Assembly: GCA_036785325.1 (NCBI GenBank)
Contig: JAXIVH010000001.1
Span: 16,656,404 to 16,720,403 of the forward strand
Reading direction: 5' to 3'
DNA length: 64,000 bases
Source of the DNA: Urophycis tenuis
Taxonomy: Eukaryota > Chordata > Actinopteri > Gadiformes > Phycidae
Shown here: positions 33,901-49,963 of the stretch, piece by piece
How positions within the stretch are numbered: the first letter of the stretch is position 1
Layout: each line of letters begins with the position of its first letter
Notes under the pieces: generated by a model
The model's input: the letters and a program-made list of their open reading frames with translations, nothing else
Told to the model about the DNA's origin: nothing
The model's database searches: none
Translations under genes and position numbers: made by a program

Positions 33901-34947
33901 GCCAAGCCTTTTACGACAAAGCAGAAAATGTGTAGCCATAGGTTTATGAATGTATTACCTTCGCAGACAACACCAGCATCCTCATGGTGACCACAGTCAT
34001 GGGACCCCAGTCCTCTGTGCCCACACTGTGTGAGCTTAGATTCGTGGCCGCTGCATTTTATATCATCCAATCCTATAGGCCCTTGGCCAGGACCAAAATG
34101 GGCATGACCTGGTGCAGACAGCACCCTCCTGCAACCCAGCTGTCTACACACCACCTGGGCATTGACCAGGTCCCAGCCATCATCACAAACTGTGCTCCAC
34201 TGGCCTTGGAGGAAGATCTCCACCCTGCCAGAGCAGGAGCTGTTCCCTCCATTGACCAAGCGGACCTCCCCCTCAGTGGCGGGTCTTGGATGAGGGCTCT
34301 CTGTATGGGGAGTGGCAGTGGGGAAACCATCGGTGAGTGAAGTTATTGGGGCTGCTCTTGATGTCATTGGGACAATATATAAGTTAAAATAGTAGTAAGA
34401 CAGGATCTTTAAGAGAGGACCTTTCCGTCATTATTGGTCATTCACTGTATTTTTTTTTAGATATGGGAACGGAATTTGTTCTCTGCATTTGACCCATACT
34501 GTGGCACATAGGAGCCGTAGTAGTAGTAGTAAGCAGACAATTAATATCAAAAGTTTGGATTGTATGAATTGTGTGTAGACAGATACATACATTATAACAT
34601 CATTAAGTTCATCAATAAAAGTTGCATTGTAAAATTACATTTAAGAACATATTTGATGGACAATTCTGTTTTCAATGCGGTCCAAGTTGATTATGATTTT
34701 TAAAACGCATATTGTCTGGATGGATTCCAACCACTTAGCAACAACAAAAATTAAACATTTCCAGCCACCATGATCAACAATTGATCACATGATTTTTTTT
34801 TTTAAATCTTGCATCATCATGGTCTTTTTGAAGTTAAAAATATTTCATGGCATTGTGTGTCTTAACTGATGAAGAGCTGGGCTTACCTGAGGAGCTCCTG
34901 GTAACAGTGTTAATAAGCAGTAACAGTAGCAGGCTCCTTGCTCCCAT
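15941..34947 (-). CDS. DMBT1-like secreted protein, 21 SRCR domains plus ZP domain
   Basis: This is a single multi-exon gene whose exons all join in frame. It has a signal-peptide exon (34947-34887), 20 SRCR exons with phase 1 at both ends, four ZP exons and a terminal exon with a furin-type RRARR site. Summed exon lengths give about 3136 codons. Every SRCR domain I read has eight cysteines (group B), for example GRVEIFLQGQWGTVCDDGW and VVCRQLGCGR. The SRCR-then-ZP order is that of DMBT1 (gp340/salivary agglutinin), a mucosal protein that binds bacteria. Mammalian DMBT1 also has CUB domains and I find none here. No C-terminal transmembrane segment is seen, so secretion is likely. Ser/Thr/Pro-rich linkers precede the alpha SRCR domains, like the SID linkers of DMBT1. 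The protein could equally be annotated as a DMBT1-like lineage-specific paralogue. Confidence 0.88.
15961..17805 (-). other. ZP domain exons and furin-site exon
   Basis: Exons are 17597-17805, 17250-17401, 16858-17097, 16579-16738 and 15961-16030 (which reads on to a stop at 15941 if its GTGAGT donor is not used). They encode IVCGQSQIQIGLNLDIMETS, then a CAYPLN block, then VYVGISLEKTDPRYVVVLDD, then HFLIHNKCP and SLHCSLSLCD, and finally VCTRRARRSVSVPRTV. Cysteine spacing and order fit a ZP-N/ZP-C domain followed by a consensus furin cleavage site. Exon phases (1, 0, 2, 2, 0) agree at all joins. If the donor at 16578 were skipped, an early stop would follow at 16570. Confidence 0.75.
17932..26654 (-). 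other. Alternating beta and alpha SRCR exons
   Basis: Beta exons (321 bp, no linker, motif GRVEVYHNSQWGSVC): 26334-26654, 22576-22896, 20508-20828, 19209-19529, 17932-18252. Alpha exons (444-450 bp): 25576-26025, 24783-25229, 23113-23559, 21819-22265, 21028-21477, 19751-20197, 18465-18908. One fused beta-alpha exon lies at 23900-24565. From the N-terminus the order is beta-alpha-alpha repeated three times, then beta-alpha twice, then a last beta before the ZP domain. The last beta is the most divergent: WDLND is GLDLND and HDEDAG is HVEAAG. Confidence 0.88.
23900..24565 (-). other. Fused beta-alpha SRCR exon
   Basis: A 666-bp open exon holds a complete beta SRCR and a complete alpha SRCR domain. 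The sister units have a beta exon, an intron of about 310 bp and the linker half of an alpha exon between these two domains. At the junction (about 24230-24246) beta ends LICHGKWG and runs directly into PDNTRTEGLVRL. The reading frame is preserved. The old donor dinucleotide is still there, as GTAAAT instead of GTAAAA. Confidence 0.85.
26871..34354 (-). other. Seven alpha-type SRCR exons (N-terminal block)
   Basis: The alpha exons are 33959-34354 (396 bp, divergent linker), 32722-33171, 31249-31698, 29832-30281, 28367-28816, 27619-28068 and 26871-27320 (450 bp each). Each encodes a Ser/Thr/Pro-rich linker (typically TYASDYTTSSVSDPA) and one SRCR domain with GRVEIFLQGQW or GRVEVFLQGQW. Donors read GAAG/GTAATA and acceptors CCAG/GTG. 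The spacing is about 1.2-1.5 kb in the first five and 748 bp in the last three. This shows two separate duplication periods. Confidence 0.88.
28900..33900 (-). repeat. Tandemly duplicated intron units between alpha exons
   Basis: The introns at about 29.0-29.8, 30.5-31.2, 31.9-32.7 and 33.4-33.9 kb are copies of one sequence. Shared blocks include CATTTGACTTTGACTG, CTGCAATAACAACAGATATT and a plus-strand open segment around GLQRRNFQHVK. The 33.4-33.9 kb copy lacks about 240 bp that the others have just before the exon. These blocks mark exon-plus-intron duplication units of about 1.24-1.47 kb. Confidence 0.75.
34887..34947 (-). other. Signal-peptide exon of the DMBT1-like gene
   Basis: Translation starts MGARSLLLLLLINTVTRSS, a typical secretion signal with an LLLLLL core. 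The exon ends at a GTAAGC donor in phase 1 and joins in frame to the first SRCR exon (acceptor at 34354). It is too short to stand out as an ORF. Confidence 0.8.
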
Positions 34948-37516
34948 CTTGATAATCCACACCTTAAACAATTTTAGGTTGTGCTATTTAGTCACAAGTG
35001 TTTAGGACATATACATACAGAATGCTCCTATATTGGAAAATACTAGAATTATAGGCCTGTATAGATGTCAAAACACATCATCTACACCATGTGACTATTG
35101 GTAAAAGGAGAACTGCGACTTGTTCAAATGGAAAGTTACTTATTAATCAAAATGAATAGCTCCTTTAAGAATGTCTCTTTGAATGGCTGGACCATTTGTT
35201 ATCACCTTTGCCAATAGTACAGACTGAAATACCAATTGAATTTACAGAATACACCATACACCATGACAAGCCAACATTCATCACAAGTAAAAAAAAAAAA
35301 AGTTTTGTAGAACTTCAGAAAATAAAAGTGTGTGCAGGAATCAAGTGATGTTATCTTTTCATGCTTTTTAGCATAATCTTTGAAGTGACTCAATCTCCTT
35401 ACTTACTTGCCAGCAGCATAAACTGCAAGTGCGCATTTTGAGAATCACACACACTTTTTTTGTTAAAAAAAAAAAAAGGTTGAAAATGGGATCGTAGCAT
35501 TTAAGACAAAGTACTTCTCCAAATAAAAGCTGACCAAATGGGGTTAGTTGGACAAACAGAGGCACCTTAATTTGTTACCCTTGTGGCTTTTTTTTGTTAG
35601 TGTTAGGTACCGTAAGAATGTATTGATATAATTTTTAAAAAATCAATAAATGTATCATTGCTATTATACTGTTCCACATTCCACATAGCATACACATGTT
35701 GAAAGGCGTTTTTTTACATTGCTATTAACACAGCAAATGCTTGTTGTGCTATACTTCCTGTTCAGTATTCCCTGCTATTACTTCACACACTTGACCCTTA
35801 TTTAACTCCTATATTAACTCCAACATTAAATTTAATGCAGAATAAGCACAATCCAAATATGGAATATCTTTTAAAGTCACAGCACATGATAAAATTTAAA
35901 TTAATCAATATTGAGAGGTATGATTGAAACAATCCAGTTTGCAGCATGCTCATGTTTTGCATGATTGCAAAACATGAGCATGCATTAACCTAAAATCAAC
36001 ATTAAAAAACCCAGTCTTACAATGGTTTCTATACTCTAAATTGGGTACCTACCGCTTTAAGAAAGCTCCACCCACTTCCTGCTTTTCCCCGCTGTTCAGA
36101 GGAGGGAAACCAGGGAGAAGCACCGGAAGGAGACAGAAAGCTATAAAAAAGTACAAAGAAAAGTTAATGAAACAGTGTTGTGGTAAAAACCGAATCCTAT
36201 CAGAAGGGGGCACCGGCATGGGAGATGACAGCGGGCACTGAATGAAATCAACCGAGGTGATAGATTAAACCAAAAGATATATATTTTTTATATTCAGTTG
36301 TTAACAAGTGAACAGGCACAGTTCAACAGAGAGCAATACACTTGATACAGCTTTCTAAGAAATGCGTGCCAAGTATTGTTGTCAGGCGCCTTCTATAGGG
36401 TAGGGTAAACAACTCCGAGGGTACGTATGGTGGGTCCCTGAAGATCTCAGCTTGACCCTGGAGAGATATTGAAATACGACTGAAGATAGGGATAGACTCT
36501 ACCAGACGAACACAGAGTCTCGGCTCGTTCCAGTGGCCTCGAGACAACCAGAGGCCCTAGATCTTCTGTTAGTCAAGCGAGAGGCTCACCGCTTTGGCTG
36601 TGCCCAGATATTCATGCATAGAGTATACAAATATAACAAGGATATAAATCATGCATTAACAGATAGAGAAAACTCTATCTGTTAAACTCTATAAGTGTTC
36701 AAAAAGTATGAGCGCTCACAAGAATGATAAGCAGATAAAGGCCTGTGGGTTAATTTTCCATCACAACAGTCAAAGTAATACAAGAACACCATAGCCTAGG
36801 TTTTGTTGATAACGTTACCCAAGATCCTTTGGAATTTTGCCACTCTCAATGACACAGATTTGGCTGCAAATTCCCCCCCCCCCCCCGTGGTTTCTGAAAA
36901 CACAACGTGGACACAAGGTGGCGAGCTACCCTTGTGACGGCATGGCATCGCCTACGCACACTGGATAAAGACACCATTGTGGACAACGGCTGTTTACTGC
37001 AAACTGGTTTTCAGATCTGTCAAACAAAGTGGTAGGACTGAACTAAAGCTGTCCTGTAGCCTAACTGTAGACTACAGTGGGACCGGAAAAAAAAAACCTG
37101 ACTGATAATATTACAAATATGAATGTTTCTTGGTTTAGGATTATAAATTGAATGGTGTTTAATTGGTGATATATGATACAGTGTTGTGACAAAACTGTCT
37201 TTAAGGCTTAATGGCTGTAGTAAGTGAAACCAAAGTATATTGAACACAAAAAGGCCTAAAGAACATAAATTTACCTGATATAGGTGAATTGGAAGAAACT
37301 ATATCTTAAGTTAACTAAGGAATCAGCGGTGAAACAAAAATAGAACAATCAAACTCAGGCAACCAAGGGTAAGGTTATTACAATAGAGATTGTGTAGAAA
37401 TAAGATAAGGTAGAACTACAACTTAAACTAAACATTTAAAAAGGATTCAAATAGAATTTACCTACCTCCTGTTTTGAATGTATATGATCACCTATGGAAC
37501 TGTCTATTTTGTATAT
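34948..37516. other. Gene-free, AT-rich stretch upstream of the DMBT1-like gene
   Basis: The first part should hold the promoter and 5' UTR of the DMBT1-like gene, but I see no clear TATA box. A perfect 18-bp hairpin lies at 35944-35983. A plus-strand ORF of 66 codons (36041-36241) and GC-richer sequence up to about 36620 look repeat-derived. A C homopolymer occurs at about 36874. Confidence 0.5.
35944..35983. repeat. Perfect inverted repeat, 18-bp arms, 4-bp loop
   Basis: GCATGCTCATGTTTTGCA (35944-35961) is followed by TGAT and then by its exact reverse complement (35966-35983). Confidence 0.9.
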
Positions 37517-37708
37517 CTATTGTTGTCATTGTTCTCAACTAAAGGAGCTGGCATTTCTCATAGCTCGTTGTCTCCGGTCTGGTTGTTTTATATGCGGTTA
37601 CTTTAACCACTCCCATTAGTCTATAATTAGCCTAATTGCTAGTGACCCGACGAAGGTGCTTCATGAAACTTGGCACACTCAATTAGTTTAGAACAATGAG
37701 AACAATAG
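37517..37708. mobile_element. Candidate small MITE with 26-bp terminal inverted repeats
   Basis: CTATTGTTGTCATTGTTCTC and the next six bases at 37517-37542 match the reverse complement of 37683-37708 with 2 mismatches in 26. The enclosed 140 bp have no ORF. The target duplication is unclear. Confidence 0.45.
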
Positions 37709-38104
37709 ATCAAACGAACAATTCAACTAATCTCGTTCAATTAGGATTTATTTAATTTTATTAACCTAATGTGTTAGATTTTTTGTTATATGTTCCTTTC
37801 AGAGCTGATTTCCGATTCTTAACGATTAAAGTTTCTTCCTGTCACTTACTATATATTGAACAAGTTGGATGTATATTCTTTAGGCCTTTTTGTATTTTAT
37901 ATCTTTTAGTTTCACTTAATATATCCATTAAATCTGATTTTTTTTGTTAATCATATATATCGAATAAACCACATTCAACTTATAACAATAAACCAAGAAA
38001 CGTTCAAATTTCTAATATAAATCAGCCCCCCTGCGTTTCCTGTCCCTGTACCATTTTCAAAACAGGTGGTCTCAACTCCTTGCTCATCCTCTTCTGTCTT
38101 TCTG

Positions 38105-38640
38105 CTACAGGACTCTATCCCACAGCTCCAACTGGTTCCACTCTCTTAGCATAAAAGGGAGCTCTGGGAGTTCTTCCCTCAAGCTAACTCCTGACCCCAC
38201 CAGGACAATGATCTCTTGAATGCTGGGATCAGCTCTTTGTTTTGCTTTCAGCTCATATTGTGATAGGTGAGCCGACTTACTGGCAGTCCACTGGCCTTCC
38301 TCCTCAAAGCTGTCTGGTATGGTTACAGGTGGAGAGGCAACTGACTCAACCAAATTATACACAGGTCTTCTCCGTATCAACCTAAGTATCAACCTTTTTT
38401 ATGAACAAAGTCCCCCTCACAGACGACTTAGACTTCACTCTGAGAAACCATGTTGGAAAAATGAAATTCTCAGAGGTGACAGCATGTAAACAGCTGAAGG
38501 CTCTTTTCTTTTCTTCTGGGATGTTAAGTCATCAACAATGTGTCCTGAATAGCAAACAGTTTTTTTCAGATTCACAGATGACTTCAACATCAAAAAATTC
38601 CTGGTGATGTTCACGTACAGCCTCAATGTCTTGTGGGTGC
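38105..38640 (-). pseudogene. Ty3/gypsy pol relic (RT to integrase linker)
   Basis: Minus-strand fragments carry SSVNLKKTVCYSGHIVDD, the RT thumb region with its typical GH(I/V)V, and RADPSIQEI followed by LREWNQLELWDRVL, typical of the RNase H-integrase linker of gypsy elements. The frame is broken between them and the catalytic cores are missing. Confidence 0.65.
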
Positions 38641-39124
38641 ATTGGTCAGGCTTTATGCTTGAAAGTGGTCACTGAGCTTTATGTTTGACTTTATCAACGA
38701 CCCAAGTCAATATTGTTATGTGCAAACACATTTTCTAGCAAAAAAAACAAACAAGGTACATGATCAAAAATAGACTATAAACTTTCATTACTTAACGTGG
38801 TCAAGCATTCCGGATTCCAAGGATTCTGGTTCCCCCCTTCCTAGCAGGTGACTGTATAATCTCTCCCGATTAAAGGCTGGCACTGTCCATCCATCATCCT
38901 GTACAGTGGGGGACTAGGGACAGGGACTTAATAACATCACGGTCAAATTCGTCTCTCAGGCCTAATTTTATGTCTAAGGGATGATTTTCTGAAATTTTCC
39001 CTGTATTGAGCGAAGATTGTTTGATTCCAATTACTCTAACGGGCAAACTCCACACATCTCCTCTATCACCCAGGTTTCACCTGAACTCCTATTCCATTAA
39101 TGTTTCTGGTGGTCCACAATGGAT

Positions 39125-39560
39125 GTGGACACCCACTTACTTATTGGTGCCTGTTCAACAAACAAAACCTTGACCAGACCCCGTTCCGGTCTTCTCCAAT
39201 CCCTGCCAATCTCCAGTCATCCCTGGTCTCTCTCTGGACTTCATCACCAGTCCCCCTCATCCCATGTCATCGATTGCGCTTCGATGACCACCTATTCTAT
39301 TGCCCAAGCCCATTCCCATTTCCTGCCCAAAGACTCCCTCTGCTAAGGACAACGCTGATCTTTTAGCTGATAATATCACCTGCACGGCATCCCCACTGGC
39401 AGTGTGGGGACGGGGCCCCAGTTCATCTCTAAGGTGTGGCAGTCGTTCCGTCAGGCCTTGGGAGCCACCATCAGCCTCTCATCCGGATACAACACACAAC
39501 CCAGCAGACAGTCGGAGAGACCAAACCACGAGATGGAGGCCCTAATCCGCTTCGCTCCCA
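39125..39560 (+). pseudogene. Ty3/gypsy integrase relic
   Basis: Plus-strand fragments in several frames align by eye with the integrase of the complete element at 6323-9637: LLQSLPISSHPWS against LLQPLSVPRRPWS, PSAKDNADLLADN against PSAKDTASVMVQH, and a degenerate GPQF...SSGYN...QTERAN-like block. Multiple frameshifts show it is dead. It is on the opposite strand to the pol relic at 38.1-38.6 kb, so the two come from different insertions or an inverted one. Confidence 0.6.
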
Positions 39561-39649
39561 GCTACCCTGGGTAGAATAGATTTATAACTTTACACATGGA
39601 CACAGAGCTCAGGACGTACTTGTAGTAAATGCTATAAGTCATTTTTGCA

Positions 39650-39845
39650 TCTTCTACATTTACATTTAGGGCATTTAGCAGACGCTTTTGTCCAAACTGA
39701 TTTACAATCAGTACATTTGTCATAGATTTGTGGGGTTCAGTGTCTTCCTCAAGGACACTTCGACATGTGGACAGTTGGAGGTGGGGATCACACTGCCAAC
39801 CCTCCGGTTAGTGGACGACCCTCTCTATCCACTGAGCTACTGATA
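39650..39845 (-). mobile_element. tRNA-derived SINE with a dispersed CATTTAGCAGACGC block
   Basis: On the minus strand it starts with a tRNA-like head, GTAGCTCAGTGGATAGAG (box A-like), then GGTTGGCAGTGTGATCC in the box B position (degenerate), then a body with GTCCTTGAGGAAGACACTGA, a common fish SINE body motif. The other end is the dispersed repeat ACATTTAGGGCATTTAGCAG, which also occurs at 43.37 and 53.16 kb. Confidence 0.6.
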
Positions 39846-40798
39846 AGGCCAGCCAAGCAAAGCCAAGACCTAGGGCACAAAAAGGCTAGCGCCCTGGTAG
39901 GGAGGAAGACGGCTGTGTTGCTGAGTTGTCGTGGGCTTTTTCTCATACTTGATAAATATTTTGAATATATTTCATTCCTCTCTCCAAGTTGTTTTAGTTT
40001 CACCTCAAAACGATCGAAAGGGTAGTTGTAAGAGGTATACCCTGAGGGGTCAGTGTTCAGATAATGACAATATAGAAATATGAAGATTTGTGTATCAGAT
40101 GGTCATGGGTACTCAAAATATCACAACCTTTAACAAATTAACAACGTACATTTACAGGAAAGACGATGAGACAAATTCACCTCCAAAATGTGTCTCCATC
40201 GACTACCATTGACTATTTTACCTGTAAAACAGGTCAAATAGCTAGCTTAGATAACACAAATAAGAATAGGCTTGTACTATAACCACTACAGCCAACTCAG
40301 GGACTTAATGCAACATCGTTAAATGAAGTATATTTTAGTCAAACTTGGTCATGTCAAACACAAGTCAAAAACAAATATATATTATTCCATTTCACAAGAT
40401 TAAGAAAGTATTATGTTTTATTCCTTTTGTGCTCCATTAGTTCTTCTCTTGATATTCCATTTCCAAGAAGCCCGGACTTTGGTGAACCCCCATTCAGTTC
40501 CTTCCTTCTGAAATGTCTGTGAAATGTCTGAATGTATCGTGTGACAATACAAACCAAATCACAGAATTTTGCCATGGTCATTATTAACATGACAAAAATA
40601 AATAAATCAATAATTAAGGACATTTAAAAAGTCAGTAAAAATGCATTTGGTGAAGTGTGCAGAGATTTGAGAGGACAGTGTGGAACAGAAGAAACTGTCA
40701 CTGCAGACGCGTCGCAGTTCAGTTCGTTGCCAGGGTGTCCGTCTTCAGTGTCACTGACCAACTGCTTTGCTTGTGACCAAACCTTGTCACTTCCTTTA
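39846..40798. other. Gene-free stretch downstream of slc26a11
   Basis: No gene is visible. TTTATT near 40417 could be the slc26a11 polyadenylation signal on the minus strand, giving a 3' UTR of roughly 400 bp. Confidence 0.4.
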
Positions 40799-48293
<7,495 letters not shown>

Positions 48294-49473
48294 AGCACCA
48301 CACTCTCAGGGATAGAGCGATGGAAGAGTTGAGGAACGGCGGTTGGAATTATATCTGCTTTTTCTATCCTAGTGGAAGGTGTGTCTGTTTGTCAGCTCAT
48401 GTTGGCTTTTATAAAATATGCCACTTCTTTTGATTGTGAGATAGGCCTACTTGGCTGGGACTCAAACATATAATAAAAACGTATGTTTTGGTGTGATCCC
48501 AAGTGAGCCGATGTCAGGTAAGGCATAGCAAGGGTATGTTGCTTGTTGCGATCATTCTGATCATTATCTCATCATTGAGATCTGAAAAAAAGGAAAAGGT
48601 TACATAGAAGTCGCCTCCCAGCTGACATGAAGATAGCGATACAGAACACAAATGTGTACACTAAAACACGATACTGTCCTGATGTTCAGACACGTTAGTG
48701 TTGCTTATGTTGTTAGAAGCATATTTTAAGTAAAAGTCGCAGAATAACACAAACTCTCCCAAACGTTATGCTGCACAGCTCATCTCATATGACATAGGAC
48801 ATCATATGACATTAGGTTAAAGGTCAATACTACAATGGTCTCTCTCAAGCTGTCATTGCAGATACATATTAAATTACCATTAACTGAAACAAAACACTTT
48901 ACACTTAAAAAGAGGGGGGAAAGTCTTGGATAGAATACGCTTTCCAACTTTAAAAACATTAAGTATATAAAAAACACGTGAAACACGTTAAGTATAGATG
49001 CGATAGAATTGAATAGAATTAGATGGATAGAAATATACTACTACGAAATATATTCAATAAATTCCATACCCAAAACAATGCCTTCTTCCTCAAAATACGG
49101 TTCGATTATGATATAATCTTGCTGCAATTTTTTGGTTAGAATTATTTTAAATCACGGTCTGCATTTCTTGTTGTCGTTGCAATCTTTGAAATCTCACAAT
49201 CTCACTTCCTAAACAGAAAACCGACTTTTCAGCACTTCGGCTCGTTTCATAAGAAAACCACAGAGCCTGCCCGTCACGTGAGTTGTGTCATGTGACCGCA
49301 CTGGGCGGATCTCAAATGATTGCCGGAAGAAGTGGAAAGTTAATCAAACATTCAAGTTATTAGTTTTGGGGTGATAGTAATAAAACTGTGTAAATGCAGC
49401 GCTGGAAACATGATTGTAATTTTAATAACTGAATAAGATTTGCTCATTCGCCTTTTCCATTAATGTTTTGATT
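48294..49473. promoter_or_regulatory. Shared slc26a11/sgsh promoter region
   Basis: The two genes start 1180 bp apart on opposite strands. The sgsh-proximal 250 bp are GC-richer and hold two CLEAR-like E-boxes. The rest is AT-rich. The same head-to-head pair exists in mammals, so co-regulation is plausible. Confidence 0.6.
49273..49296 (+). promoter_or_regulatory. Two CLEAR-like E-boxes
   Basis: GTCACGTGAG (49273-49282) matches 9 of 10 positions of the CLEAR consensus GTCACGTGAC recognised by TFEB/TFE3. GTCATGTGAC (49287-49296) also matches 9 of 10, but its core is CATGTG. They lie 180-200 bp upstream of the sgsh ATG. Lysosomal genes typically carry such motifs. Confidence 0.6.
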
Positions 49474-49895
49474 ATGGTGATATTGAAAGCAGTTATCTCT
49501 TTTATTTTGGCTACATGGTGCGTTGTCGAGACAAAGAGGAGAAACGTACTTTTAATAATTGGTAAGTGAACATACACATGCGTGATTAATCATTGATATA
49601 AGATATAAGTGCGATATGACCATATTAATACAGTTCTCATTGTTTGTACATAGCGCCTCCCAAGTCTGTCCGTCAAATATGTATTCAATCCCAATGGTAT
49701 CCTATGTGACCGTTCGCTTTTTTCTCCAGCCGACGATGCTGGCTTTGAAACGGAAGTGTATAACAACTCGGTCGTCCGTACGCCCAACCTCCGCGCACTC
49801 GCCCAACGCAGCTTGATATTTAAGAACGCATTCACATCTGTCAGCAGCTGCTCTCCCAGTCGCTCCACTATTCTGACTGGCCTGCCTCAGGTGAG

Positions 49896-49963
<68 letters not shown>

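Noticed and set aside
18412..34340. Plus-strand ORFs of 60-200 codons opposite every alpha SRCR exon
   Set aside because: They recur in each copy only because the opposite strand codes for a conserved SRCR domain; no splice sites or domains support them.
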